Positions 12,178-24,500 of a stretch of DNA of 64,000 nucleotides are shown here, piece after piece; position 1 is the stretch's first letter; each line of letters opens with the position of its first letter. Below the pieces are notes generated by a model. That model was given only the letters and a program-made list of their open reading frames with translations. It was not told the origin of the DNA and made no database searches. This DNA is from Lyophyllum atratum (Eukaryota > Basidiomycota > Agaricomycetes > Agaricales > Lyophyllaceae). The stretch covers positions 1,054,001 through 1,118,000 of the forward strand of contig JACGCN010000002.1 in the NCBI GenBank assembly GCA_014905825.1, written 5' to 3'. A program made the position numbers and the translations under genes.

Positions 12178-13428
12178 TCATATCAAATTGACCCAGGCAC
12201 CGTAAATGCGTTGTGCTTGTTCCCTGACCGCATAGCTGTAACCTCCGTTGTTGATCACCTTTTGCACCGCAACACAAATCTTCGTCTCCCGCAACAACTG
12301 CTTTGTGAAGGACAATTTGTATGCATCGGTTAACGTCAAGGCGTGGTGGAGGTTCTCTTTGGCGTGACAATCCCACTTTCCCTGCGCATGAAGGTACTCG
12401 ACAGCGTTGAGCACATTGGCCCATTCTATGGCGAGCAACTTCAGCTTTGTAGGAGAAATCGGAGAATGGGGTGGGATCTGTTTGTGATGGTCATGATCAT
12501 GGCTGCGGACTCCGTGATTTCCAGAAACACTGGTAACACTGGATTGTCGGCCCCGAGTGTGATTCGTGATCGGCACCAGCGATGTCTGACATTCACGGCG
12601 CTCGGTAATATCACCGTCACCGAGGCGCCTCGCTTTGGGTTGTGTGGAGCATCGGTTTGGTTCCAGTTTTTCTTTTCGTTTTCTTGAATTTGTCACCTGA
12701 TCGTTTCCATCCACAAGAGGGTGCTTGTCCAGTACTGCCTCTTTTCCCTTCTCCACTTGGGATTTCTGACAGTCTCGTTTGGCTTTTAGTGGTGGCTTGC
12801 TAGTATTGGATTGGTCGACTGCTGATTTTTGCACTCCATCATCGAGTGCAAATGCTAGAGCGAGGCCTGAATCGTTTGACAATAATTTGTTGAACCTTGC
12901 CTGCAGATTCATTCTTGTAAGGTCATCCAAGGGCACAGAGTGGGTGGTGCTCTGCATCTGGGAGGCAAAAACAACAGGGGGAAGTGGAATAGGAGGTTCA
13001 TTGCCAGAGCAGACATGATGGTGTGCAACAAGAGTGTGGTGCCAATCTGTTTGGATGTATGGCAGGTCTATCGGAACCAATGATATTGATGGGCGTGAAG
13101 GGATTTGATCTTGGTGGGCTGAATTGAGCTGTGTGTCTCCAGGCACCTGTTGGGAGGCCACAGCTCTCTGTTGGAAATGAGAAAGAGACTCATGATGTGG
13201 GAATTCAGGATTTACCTTCAAGATTGATTTTGAAGGCCAAGCATCAGTACCATCACTTTCACATCGTCCAGCCATTGGAGAAATGGACAAGCCAGATGAG
13301 GATGACCAGGTGGTACTCTCATCATGAGTCGTGGGGTGTATAATATTTGGGTGAGAAAAGGCAGTTTCTCTAGGCTTATTCAATAGCCCTTGGTTCAATG
13401 GATTATCCAATGAAGGAGTGAATGACAT
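12178..13428 (-). CDS. Serine-rich protein with possible C-terminal TFIIS-N/LW-like module
   Basis: Intronless 416-residue frame beginning MSFTPSLDNPLNQ. Residues 1 to about 310 are Ser/His/Gln-rich and disordered, with two Lys/Arg patches that could be nuclear localisation signals. The last 95 residues are helical, include AIEWANVLNAVEYLHAQG and end SYAVREQAQRIYGAWVNLI. The pattern of leucines, the 'LLRETKICVAVQKVIN' block and the closing 'VREQAQRIYGAW' resembles the LW/TFIIS N-terminal fold used by elongation factors, including its typical 'R..A..L...W' end. That is pattern recognition, not a search result. An upstream exon is possible because a good acceptor precedes the ATG. Function unknown. 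Confidence 0.6.
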   Translation of the reverse strand: MSFTPSLDNPLNQGLLNKPRETAFSHPNIIHPTTHDESTTWSSSSGLSISPMAGRCESDGTDAWPSKSILKVNPEFPHHESLSHFQQRAVASQQVPGDTQLNSAHQDQIPSRPSISLVPIDLPYIQTDWHHTLVAHHHVCSGNEPPIPLPPVVFASQMQSTTHSVPLDDLTRMNLQARFNKLLSNDSGLALAFALDDGVQKSAVDQSNTSKPPLKAKRDCQKSQVEKGKEAVLDKHPLVDGNDQVTNSRKRKEKLEPNRCSTQPKARRLGDGDITERRECQTSLVPITNHTRGRQSSVTSVSGNHGVRSHDHDHHKQIPPHSPISPTKLKLLAIEWANVLNAVEYLHAQGKWDCHAKENLHHALTLTDAYKLSFTKQLLRETKICVAVQKVINNGGYSYAVREQAQRIYGAWVNLI

Positions 13429-13889
13429 TCCAGCCTCCGGATGGGATATCTGAAATTTTCAGCAAAATTAGAATTGCTTGGAGGTAACTTGTAAGAGGGA
13501 GAATCTAAACTCAACAATGTGAGTGGCTTTTATATCCAGCTGGAAGAATATTCTAGAACATTCCCACACTTTCTGACTCATCACTTGACTTTCACAAGTA
13601 TTTTCGCTCCACAATCATGTATTGCTTGAGGAGAGCAGAAGCGGACTACAGCAACTGAACAAAGTCTTAGCCAGGGACAAGAGTGAATAGGGCTAAGACA
13701 TCAAGCATCAAAATTGATTTCAGTACACAATGTAGCTCTGAACAAAAATGTCATACTATTACATGCAAATCCCTGTTGGACAAAGTACCTCTACTCTAAA
13801 TGTGAGCTATAGCCACAAAAGATATATGGGGCAGACTGAAATAAATGCTCATTGACCTTGCCCATAATCCACCACAGTTTACAAGCCAA

Positions 13890-14102
13890 TTACAAGCGCG
13901 TTGGCAAAACGGAAGCCGATTCTGGTGGCGGTCCTCTCTTTGATTCCTCATTAGAGGGGGTAAAGTGCCGGAATTCAGGGCATTTAAGGGTAATACGGTC
14001 AGTGCGGATCACAAACTGGCACATCCACGGGGTGGCCGCTGACCTCTTCAGGAGCATGAAGCGAGTCTCGGAGTTTGTCAGGCCGATGGGTGAGGTTGCC
14101 AT
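13890..14102 (-). CDS. Small hypothetical protein, doubtful
   Basis: ATG-initiated 70-codon frame starting MATSPIGLTNSETRFML. Composition looks protein-like (balanced hydrophobics, two Cys, a Pro/Glu tail) and no intron is needed. I recognise no family. It may be an orphan gene, an exon of a longer minus-strand gene or chance. Confidence 0.2.
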   Translation of the reverse strand: MATSPIGLTNSETRFMLLKRSAATPWMCQFVIRTDRITLKCPEFRHFTPSNEESKRGPPPESASVLPTRL

Positions 14103-14734
14103 CGTTTGCTCATATCAGCCTCGAACGGGAAAAGCGAGCCATGATATGAACAGATGGGCTTGATTTGGCATGGGTGGACGGAAGTTGATGGTAAACTGAT
14201 AGGAGAACGATGCGCCCATTTCCGAATCTACCATGTGGGTCTGTGATCGTCATTAAAGCTACTGGAGCAGTCGCCGATGTCATCTCGAGGCGTCGTATCT
14301 CGGCCGTACGCGTTTGACCATGGATGGTGATGTTTATGTCGGAAAGAAGTGCTGATAAACGTTGGAAGCAATAGTGACAAATGCTGTAGAAGTCTAATGT
14401 TGCTCATTGAGGACACGGTGGCCAATGTCATTCGCCGGAAGACATTGCTGATGGGGAATGGTGGGAATCCTGAAGAAATGCGGAAACAAACGTGCGTTCG
14501 AGAGCTGGCGTAGGGATATATTTGATAGGCCCCAGAACCAAAGAGGGTTAGATGTGGATTGCGAAGACGATAAATGTGGACCGAAGGGTGTGTTGAACGT
14601 TTGCAAAATTACGGAGTGCTCCGGGTCTGAGCACGTGGTGCTCTTGTGATATCACCACTTCAGAAAACTTGGCCAGCCTGCTTGTGCCCTCCGCCGTCGC
14701 CTTGCGGCCTGCCCATTGTCCCCGTCGCATTTCC

Positions 14735-14741
14735 TATATAA
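14735..14741 (+). promoter_or_regulatory. TATA-like element upstream of the Kcs1-like kinase
   Basis: TATATAA lies 140 bp before the chosen ATG at 14,875 and is followed by a pyrimidine-rich stretch, a common fungal core-promoter arrangement. Spacing and sequence only. Confidence 0.4.
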
Positions 14742-14874
14742 CGACCCGGCCATCCAGTTCGAGCTGTTCTCTTTTTCCCCGCAATTTACACCCATTGGTC
14801 GCCCTGCACGTATACTAAAGGTCCGACAAATCAGGCCTACAACTGTCCCCGCTTATCTCCAGGCATTTGAAGGA

Positions 14875-17800
14875 ATGCCCGACGATCAGCATGTTGGTGA
14901 TAGTTCACTGATGAGCACATCGCCGGATGCTGACTCGAAGATATCCAAGCAACATTACTTCCGCTTCCCCCTCTCTCCTCCTAGTTCAGGCACTGCCACC
15001 GCCCTTTCTTCGCCTCGCCTGGTAACCCTATCGCCAGAGTCCACCGAAGTTGTCGAGAAACTGCTGGCCTCCAGTCCGTCCTTCCGTCGACCTCGTTCCC
15101 CTGCTCACAGCATCCCTTGGCGCTCGCAATCCAATGGGCGTGCAACTGACTCCGATGGCTACACCACCGAGAAATCGTCGCATCTTACCTTCGCTACCAA
15201 GCGGCCTCCACGCAAAGCTGCGAACCGTGCCTTGACACTGCCTTCGAGTTCGTCGGCGCTGGAATTGGTCACTGCGTACTCGCCGTCGAAGACAACCCGA
15301 CAACTTCCTCGAAGGTCCAGCTCGGTATCCTCCTCGTCTTCTTCCTCTTCTCGTTCCTCAGAAGAACACGCCCCAGTTCATCCTCCGACGGCCGGAATTG
15401 GACGCAAAGTAGCGGCGACGTTGCAGCTTTTCAAGGAGACGACAGGTGCCGACGATCCGAAACCAGGCGAACCATCGTCTCGGGCTGAGACTTCAACCGG
15501 ACCCCGTAGAGCTACGTCCAATTCTCAGACAGCCGAAGTTGCAGAGGCGCAGTTCGAGTTTGTGAAGCGTTCAGAGTGGCCGGATCGGGAGGCTGCCGCG
15601 GTCAGGAGGGAGAGAAGCTCGACAGCCCTTGAGCGGGCGAGGACACGGGACAGTACGCGGGAGGAGGAATCGCGGACGAAGGAGCGGAAACTTTCGACGC
15701 GAGATCCCAGTGTAAGTGACCTAGCTCAATGGCGGAAGGAAGCTGGAGCGAGGCAAGAGACTGGACGAGGAAGGCGGCGTGAACGAGCTGCCGATGAAGG
15801 TAATGGCGACACGAGTGTTCTGTCTGATCTACCTTTGTCCAATACTACGTTTCATGAACCACCTTCTCCCTTCATTCGCCCCCGCTCGCGTGCTTACCCG
15901 CCATCGCCCTCCCCTTCGCGCTCTCCTGGGGGCCGCGCTGCACCGTTTTCGTATCATCATCAGCCCCCAGAGCCAAGCCCAAAAACCTCATACCCTCGAA
16001 CCACTGCTCCCGAGCTTTCCATAAGGAGGACAACCCCATGTCACTCGAGATCCGCTACTCCGATTCAGACTCAACCCTCTTTCCCTCTTCACGATCGGGC
16101 TCCAGCTTCGCCTCAGGAGTCGACATATTTTTCGCCGTGGTCAACCGATGATGAGTCCACATGGGAAACTGCTTCGGCTACGACCTCTACATCCACTACA
16201 TCCACTCATTCGCCAGCCACGTTTGCCTCCGATATTGCGACCTCAGAACACACTGATGAGTTATCGCTAATATATGCAAGGAGTGGTCATGGACATCATA
16301 TAGTTGGCGAAGCGAATGCTAGTTCATCGGACATTGATATCGATAGCGACCTGCATGAGAATCTACCACACATCCCTCTCCGCCCATTCCGGAATCAGGT
16401 CGGCGGCCATAGTGCCATCTATAAATTCACTAAGCAAGCCGTATGCAAGGTTCGCAGATTTTAGCGTTTTATGTCTTTGAATCGGACTTATGGAGTGCCA
16501 TTTCTCGTTTCTTGCAACTAGCCTCTCGTATCCCGAGAGAACCTCTTCTACGAATCTGTGGAACGGGAGGCGCCTCCTCTTCTTGATTTCATCCCACGAT
16601 ACTTGGGTGTTATGCTCGTCAGTTATAGGCGTGTTCCGAAGGGTACCAATGGATCCCGGAAACCGTCACCAAGCTCGCCTCGCCCGTCTGCGACCTCCTC
16701 TCGTCCTCCTATGAGGCATGCAGCCACCGATACAACATTGACCCCGTCCAGCATATCCATTCCAGGGAGTCAATCCCGCCCTCCAATACAGAGCAATGGC
16801 AGTGACACGGACGAAGCAGAAATGCCCGAGGTCGCATTAGATCGCAACCGTCACATCGTACCAGAATGGATGCTACGTGGAAGCCGCAACCGTTCCTTTT
16901 CTTACTCTGCACTCAACGGGTCCGCGACGGTTGCCAGGAGGCGACTACAGCGAAATTACCTCAATTCAGGCACCGCCTCCAGTCCGGATCTGGGTTCGTC
17001 CTCCACTCCCACTCTAAGCAGCATAGCACAGGGCAAGCCAAGCCCGCTCGCTAGGTATTCTCCCTTCGAGTCGCACGAGATCGAAGCGCCAACCCCGGTC
17101 AACTCACCGAATCAGTCCACCCGCCTTTTCCCACCAGGCTTAGAGCAACGGTTAGGCACTAGGCCTGATTCTGCGATTCATTCTGGTTCAGATGATGAGG
17201 ATTCTCACGCTCGGCCTCAATTTCGTGCCTTCAATTCGGAACGACCTGCGCAGCCACACTCACCGTGGTTTGGTGGCACTGGCTCGACAGTTGTGAACAC
17301 ACGGTTGAAGGACCATGTTTTCAGCACGGTCTTGCGCCGATTCCGGCGAAGGACGGGGGGTCGATGGGTTGGTAGTGCGAGGACTGAGGATGAAGGGGAG
17401 GCTGCAGATGTTGAAGGTGATGGCGCGACTAGGCGGTCCTTTAAAAGCCGTGTTCGAAGGACGAAGAAGCTAGTTCATCAGGACGACCCGTCCCGTGGCG
17501 TCCATTCAGAAGGCGAGCTGCCCATGCGTCGCATTCACAGCGATTCTGTTATCGCTAGCGATAAGCTCAAGCTCGAAACATTGAATCTTGACCAAGAGGG
17601 AAACAAGGACATGATAGGAGTGTTTGAAATGGATTTCGACTCGGTTGACCCAGATCAGCTCTCTCCCTCCTTCAGTCGTCGGCGTAGTCGCTCGCGATCA
17701 CTAGATTCGCTTCAACCATCATATCACTCGACCTTGCACTCTTCCGCCCCCGGGCAGGCGACCATTCCAGAACACAACGAGGCAGACACCACCGTTACAC

Positions 17801-18857
17801 GCCAGAACCATTTCATACTGATGGAAGACCTGACGGGAAGGCTCAAGCACTCTTGCGTCATGGATCTCAAAATGGGCACGCGGCAGTATGGCATGGACGC
17901 GACTCCTGCAAAAAAGAAGAGCCAGCGAAAGAAATGTGATAGAACGACGAGCCGTTCGTTGGGAGTTAGGGTTTGTGGTATGCAAGTGAGAATTAGCTTT
18001 TGCCACGCCCCGCTATGATATTAATACGCTGTCTCAAGGTTTGGAACTCCGTCACGCAATCCTACATTACCCAAGATAAATATAAAGGACGAGAGATACG
18101 CGCAGAGGTCTTCGATTCTGTCCTGGCATCTTTTCTCTCTGATGGGCAACGTTTGTTGGCGTACCAGATTCCTGTCCTGCTACAGAAGTTGTACACGTTG
18201 GCTCACATCATCAACCGTCTGAAAGGGTACAGGTTCTATGGCTGCAGCCTCCTCCTTATCTACGATGGGGATCGAGAATCGCAAGAAGCTTTCCGAGCCT
18301 CGGTGCTTGAGCACCCGTCTTCGCGCAGCAAACGTGGAGAGTCATTGGAGCGCCGTTTGTCAAAGGCGCCGGATCAAACGACCAAACCTTCGTTACGCCG
18401 GTCACACAGCGAGGATCTCCTTTTCGGGTCCGTAGCTAAGCGCTCAGGTGGTCGAAAGAAACGTGGCGAAGTCAATGTTCGCATTGTCGATTTCGCCCAT
18501 ACGACCACAGGCAAAGATTGGCTTCCTTATGACCAAATTCTCAATCGCTCCCATCACGAGGTCTTCGCCAGCTCTAAAGGCTATCAGGCCGAAGTTGACC
18601 CAGAGACTGGTTTGATATACGCCAGGTTTCCCCCGCACTATCCTGACCAACCTGATCGAGGCTTCTTGTTTGGGCTGAAGAATCTGGCAGAATCACTCGA
18701 ACGCATTTGGAACGAGGAACGCATTCGCAGAATCAAAGCATCTCGAGATGACCCTTCTGTCGTTCCTTCCCAGCTCCCCGCCCTGCCCACTGAGGGCAAG
18801 GAGATCTTTAACGAGATATTCGATGACGAAGAAGATCCTGGAATGATTTCAACCTAG
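14875..18857 (+). CDS. KCS1: Inositol hexakisphosphate kinase (Kcs1-type)
   Basis: Inositol polyphosphate kinase that makes inositol pyrophosphates (InsP7) and so affects phosphate sensing, vacuoles and stress. Three exons (14875-16449, 16522-17985, 18039-18857) give 1285 residues. The start is the first in-frame ATG, downstream of a TATA-like box. The first 500 residues are Ser/Arg/Pro-rich and disordered. Catalytic-part landmarks: a conserved block [20 protein letters not shown] at the exon 1/2 junction, the inositol-binding LKMGTRQYG near residue 974 (family pattern PxxxDxKxG; here preceded by VMD), the [16 protein letters not shown] strand, and the metal-binding [12 protein letters not shown] with D1164. 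As in yeast Kcs1, the kinase core is interrupted by a low-complexity insert before the metal-binding motif. Confidence 0.94.
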
Positions 18858-19441
18858 CGACACGTTTTTTATGGTGTAGTTTACTGTTTTTTGGTACTCC
18901 TCCGCCCGTTTTATGTATACCTTTCGCTCTTCACATCACTTCAAACTGTAGCTCTCGCGCATTACCATAGAATACTTGCATGTCTCCTCACATTCAGTAC
19001 GCAGTATGATTTATCTCAACCGACGTACTCCTACAATATAATTCCCGCAGCCTGCTAGATCTGGTTAAGCCAAACTTCGTGATCGATTTGACTCGACAGG
19101 AGGAAAGAAAATTCTGTAGTGCCTTTCTTTTGGGAAGGACTTATTCTCGCAACCGAAGTTCTGAGTGTTGAGCGCTAAAAGCACTGGCTGGTGGCCCTGG
19201 CATTGCACAGATTCCTTCAAGTTCTCGGAATCCTTGTCTTTAGTCCGTCAGAACGTGACCCCTTTTTCGAGTCATGTGATCCACAAGCAAGTTGGCGTCC
19301 GATTCTCTGTGACCAACACAGACCTCGACCATTCAACTACTAGGACATTCTCGCGCTTTCGTTGACATTTCGGCTCAGAAACTTAACACGCTCGATATCT
19401 GACCGGAATCTGGGCTCCAACGACATCGGTGAAGCCAAGAG
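18858..19441. other. Intergenic, 5' region of the HEI10-like gene
   Basis: 584 bp with no supportable gene. It should hold the kinase 3' UTR and the promoter of the downstream gene; no TATA or repeat stands out. Confidence 0.4.
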
Positions 19442-21162
19442 ATGGACACCGACCTCAAGTGCAATCGTTTAACATGTCGGCAGTCGCTCACTGATAAGGC
19501 TGTAGTTGTGCGTTCCTGTCTACATTTAAGTTAGAACCGAGACTGATCAATGATTATGCCCAAGACGACTTGTGAGTGTTTGACCCCGTATTCCGGACGA
19601 GACGATTAACATATCGTCACCTCAGGTTCGCATATATTCTGTGGTAGGCTTCTCAATGCGAGTCAGCTTTCAATTTCGCGTCTATGACACATACCTACAA
19701 GTCGAATGTGCAAACAAACTGTTCAATGCGGCTCGCCTCTGTCCAGGTGCCTCCAGCCGCTATGTTCTTCCACGATAGGCGGAATTTTGCTCACTCCCTT
19801 AGCCTGCGATACCACTTTGGCCGAACCGTAAATTTCAAAAAGCTCTCATATCATTCTTACTCACCACTTTTTAGCGACGATGTCGTTGTGCGTCTGTATT
19901 AAAAGCCTAGTCTAGCTTTTTTCATAGTCTGTGATACGGTGAGGTCTGTTCCCTTCATCCCTCCAATGATTATAAAACTGTAAGTGACAACGCATATAAC
20001 GGCGACCAATATTCTTATACTTGTTAGTCGGTTTTATCTGGCCTGACTCCGTCGACTATACTGGAAGTCTGTTCTCGGTGCGTGATTCTTTACCAGCTCG
20101 AGTCATCCGCCGCTCACCTTACATCCAGTGCGATTTCGTTTTGGCAGTATCAGATATTCCAAGAGAAGTAGGTCACATTACGTTGTTGTATCGTGCATCT
20201 GCAGGCTGCAAATTTTTAGCGCATTCCAACAAGCGGTGGTGCGTAATTTAAACGACAAAAATCAACAATCTCAGAAGCAGCTTGACAATGTCGTGAGAGA
20301 AGGTCAGTCCCTTGAAATATGATGTACCCAATGCCCTTTCCTCTTCCCTTTTTCGACGAAAAATTCTTCTGCAGCGAACGGTGAAATCTCTCTTCTGAAT
20401 AACAAGATTGCTGGTGAGTTTGTTCATACCTGCGGATGCCATTGGATATATCACCTGCAGAACTCGAGCGCGACCTCGAATTGGAACGCAGGAAGGTCCG
20501 TGAACTTCAAGATGCATCAAAAGATCGAGAGAAAGAGTATCAAAAACTCAAAGTAAACAATGCGTTGAACCGCATTGTTCAACTCACATTCGTAATCCAC
20601 AGCTGCTGCATGATAAATTCAAACGTAAAGCTCTCCTTGCACCTCATCCCGCTGGGAATGATGGACGTGCCGGCTTCGGGGCGGTCTGCCCGACGATCAA
20701 CAAAGGGGACAAATGGCATTCGGAACAAATTTGGGGAATAATGTGAACCTGGGTGCCGTCGTAGGCGGGATGGAAGCCAGTGGGGTTCGTCTTGGCTGCT
20801 CTCTTGCTGGAAGTCCTTGGCTTATCTCCCATTACGGACTTTTGAAGGTCCAGAGAACGCCAATGGGAAATCGCACCATGCCGTTCATACCTCAAGGACG
20901 AGCACAAGCGCAACACAGTGTAGGGCCTTGGACTCCCCAGCAAAACCCACAGCAAAGCCACGCTAGGAACAAGTCGCACCGGCAGCCATTCGCTGCGCCG
21001 ACCGACCGATCCTATCGGTCGACCACTGATCATTCCGACAGCGCGAACGAGGTCGAAAATCTACTTGTGAACAACTATAGTAGTAGTCGCGGACCTACAA
21101 ACCATGGCGGCTGGACGGCCACAGCCCAGCAGCCGCTTCGAGCTAATCAACAGGGTGCTTAG
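19442..21162 (+). CDS. HEI10: HEI10/CCNB1IP1-like meiotic RING protein with a probable 1-nt frameshift
   Basis: RING plus coiled-coil protein resembling the crossover-promoting SUMO/ubiquitin ligase HEI10 (CCNB1IP1). I resolve 14 exons: 19442-19507, 19565-19571, 19626-19643, 19702-19746, 19803-19827, 19875-19887, 19944-19979, 20028-20077, 20129-20167, 20220-20302, 20375-20413, 20461-20552, 20603-20784 and 20848-21162. The RING ligands are C7, C12, C25, H27, C30, C33, C44 and C47 (core TTCSHIFCVECANKLFN) and are spread over five tiny exons. A coiled coil follows (LNNKIAELERDLELERRKV) and then a Gln/Ser-rich tail with DSANEVENLLVNN. Exon 13 is 182 nt, one short of a multiple of three, although both sides are clearly coding; the break maps near a G run at about 20,675-20,680. 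This is a sequencing error, an uncommon splice, or a real inactivating change. Convergent with the CUE-like gene. Confidence 0.85.
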
Positions 21163-21569
21163 GATGCCTGGAATGTGATCAGTCACAACCGGACCACTGA
21201 CAATTCTTGCACACAGGATTTACCGCTAACGCAGGGACTCGACGTACAACAAGCAAATTCAGACCAGCTGGTGTTATGGGTTGATAAGCTGAGAGGTTCT
21301 CGTGTTGTGTTGCATTATAATTATTGGCAATTGTTGTTAGATATATGATGTGATGCGTGTTTGTGTACTTCGCCAGAGTCCATGCCGAATCCAAGCGAAT
21401 CGTATAAATAAGGGTTAAAACATGTTGATAGCGATAATAAAAGAACAAAGCAAAAGGGAGTGGAAAGAAGCCAGCTCACGCCCGGCTTTCGGGGTATGAA
21501 GGTCGTCGAGAGGAAATAGGTATCGAGAAAGAAAACTCCAATAAATGACAACAACTAGTAAAGGCCCAG
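21163..21569. other. Intergenic, converging 3' ends
   Basis: About 407 bp between two convergent stops, AT-rich in the middle (TTATAATTATTGGCAATTG near 21,314). Presumed 3' UTRs; no gene seen. Confidence 0.4.
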
Positions 21570-24500
21570 CTACGGCGCCTTGATCGTTCCATTCTTCTCG
21601 TCCTCCAGGTATTGCCCAATGGCCAAGATATCCTGCCCCGCGCGTCGTAGATAACCCGCCAACACAGCGCGATCCGCGTCCGGCAGGAGATGCACAAGCT
21701 TATCGACTTGTCGTGTGAACTCAGGGGTCGCAGAGATTTCGAACACCGCTTCAGCCTTGATATCATATTGCGATGGACGGCGCCCCAGCGTCTCACTGCG
21801 GTCCGCAGGAGGGGTAGTAGACGTGAAAGGATTGGTGGTGGTCATAATAGTTTGCGAGCGTGCTACACGATGGTGGGGTGCTGCACGGGGTCCACCGGGT
21901 ACGGAGGGGGTATTAGATACGTTGACTACGCGGGGGACGGCGGTGGCTGGGGGATTCTTCGTTAGAAGTCGTGCGGATGAGGTCGTGGAGGACGGCGTCA
22001 GTGGGGCTGGCTTATCTTTCCTGGCAGAGGACATGCTGGCTTTTCGTCCTAGGGAAGCAAAGAAGCCGCCGGCTGACTTAGAGGTTGGCGTGGGGGGTGC
22101 GAGGGAGCGGAGGGAGGACGGAGGGGTACCGCTGGCTATAGAGGATGAGCGCGCTGGGTACATGCGTTGGTTCGCGAGGGAGGGGTAGGGAAGGGCAGGA
22201 GGTGTAGCGGGGACAAGGTCTTGTGTTTTGATGGAAAGGTCAGTGGCTGTAGACGCGTCTGGACGTCGCGGGAAGGTTGCTTCAGAGATCATCGATGCAC
22301 GAGACGTATGTCTTGGTTGGGGCGTGAACGTATGCGAGGAAAACGCGACTGTGGGGCGATTATTGTTCGCTGCGGGTGACAGCCATGTCAATAGGCATGC
22401 AGAAAGTCATAATATTGGGTGCACGTACCTCGTAATTTGGTCTCTATAGTCCAGTCCGCCAGCCCAGAGTCGTACATATACAATTCATTGATCTTCTGCG
22501 CATAAAGCGAACATCGCTCCAATGAAGTCTTCCGTGTCGTGATCTCAGCGTAAAACATCGCCGGGGGATAAGCGGATTTGATCTTTTGGCGGACTGGAGG
22601 TGGAGACACCACATGCATAGATGGAGAGGGGGTTCTTGATGAGTAGAAGGTGCCGCCTGACGAGCGCCGTGATTTTGAAGAGAGGGAGGGCGTGCGAGGG
22701 AGCGTAGAGGACAGCCTTTTAAGATTGGTGGTCAGACTGTTCCGGAAGCTCTTTGGCGGAGGACTGGGAGTCTCCCCGCTGTGGCCGATATATGGTGGTG
22801 ACCGCGACCGCGAACCACTCCCTGCTGACAATTCATCAGAGGCGCGTCGTCTTGCAGACAGTGAAGATATCATGTCGGCCATATCGTCGTCGTCTCTTCG
22901 CTCCTGCTGCTCCTCAATGGGTTGCATTGAATGTATCACAGTTATGGGAGGCACCTCGTCGTCGTTAACGGCTTGATTGTTCGTAGACTTTGTATCATCG
23001 TCAATTTTGGCGTTGGCACGTGGATGGTCTGACAGTGTAGTGTCAACTTGCGGAGCCTTCTGAGGTGCGGGTGTTTCCATGTCCGAAGTTGTCGCTGTCG
23101 ACGTTGAAGCAGAAGGCGAAAAGGCACCTTCACGTCTATGCACTGATCTGCTATGGCGTAACTCCGAAGTGCTTGTCGATCTGTAAAGATGCATATGTCA
23201 ATAACGATGCTGCACTACGTGTCCCGGATGACAAGCATCACGTACATTGTCGATCCCGTCTCTGTGGCTGACTCTTCCAGGGGAACTATTTTTGTCTCGG
23301 GGGACTCGGTATACTTGTTGGGATTTGATCTTGGCGTCCTCGAGGCAAGAGCAGCTGTCACAGAGGGGGGTAACTGGAGAGCCTGTTTCACGGCTTCAAT
23401 ATCACCCCTTCCGCGAGTCGAAAAGGGGGAATGAAGCCGGGGCGGTCGAGGAGGGGCTGGGGAATTGGTGTCAATGTTGAACATGGCTCGAGGAGGGGGC
23501 GGTAGTGGCCCTGCAGTGGCATGTACACCTACACGGAATTGATGACAGCTCAGATCAAAGTTTCAAAAAAGATGAATGATACAAAAATTCAGCTTACCAG
23601 GCTGGTAGTGAAGATATCCTGATGCTTCTTGGGTGGCGAAGGGAGTAGCAGAGAAGGGCTGTACAGCCACCTGGGACCCGTCGTTTCCACCAGGGGTCTC
23701 TCTCCGTCTAAAGGGTCTAGCGGATTCTAAATTTATAACCACGGGCGCGGCTACTCGGGTGCTAATATCCTTTTCCTCCCCGATCTCGGGCGTGAGGATC
23801 AAAGATTTCTGGGTCCCGCCTCTCGTCATGCCTGGTCTCGCATGCTGTACCGGAGAAAGCAGCCCGTGTGTCTGATCTGATGCATCCGAGATGGCACTTG
23901 GAGACGGCGACCGCGAGTGTCGAGAACGCTGGTCGCCAGGCGGGTTCAATTTGTCACTCTCGACGAGCACTCGGGGAACTGTCTGCGCGTCTCTCGAGGT
24001 TGCTGCCCGCTGTGCCCCGAAGTCCGAGCATCTCGGGTCGGGGCTTTCGTGGCCTGTGGAGCTTCGGATGCAGATCTGTGGTGTCCTCTTTCTTCACGTG
24101 TAGCGTCACGAACACTTATGTCACCGGTGGCTGGCGCTGTAGTTGGAGGCGTTAAATGAGAGTATGTCGTAGGAGCTGCATCAGGCGGAGCAACCAAGGC
24201 AAGCCCAGCCAAGCTTGAAGGGAGCCCTCGCCGCGAGCGTATTGAACCCCCTTGGGAATGTCCATCCTTCGAACGGGAGGGCGGAGAATCGTCCAAGGAA
24301 TCCATCTCTACTATTGCCAGCCGTCGCCGGTCCGAACCCCCATCGGAGGGTGCTTTCGATCGCCGCGTCGCTTTCGAGGTCACGGTGGATGCCGCGTTCG
24401 TGGAGAAGTCGGTGGACTGTGAATCAGAGTAATCCGAAGGCGACGTAGAGCCTCCAGACGTCTGTCTTCTCAATTGTGGGATCCAAGAAGATTCCTGGTC

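Larger units (their letters stand above)
13429..14874. other. Long divergent intergenic interval upstream of the Kcs1-like kinase
   Basis: About 1.45 kb between divergent starts. It holds one 70-codon minus-strand frame (listed separately), AT-rich sequence near 13,500-13,900 and a TATA-like element near 14,735. Nothing else is supportable. Confidence 0.4.

Noticed and set aside
14394..14606. Minus-strand 70-codon frame near the Kcs1-like promoter
   Set aside because: Considered as an upstream exon of the small frame at 13,890, but no convincing splice path joins them.
20603..20784. Extra intron explaining the HEI10-like frame change
   Set aside because: No GT...AG pair of plausible size lies between the two coding parts; a missing base in the G run is simpler.
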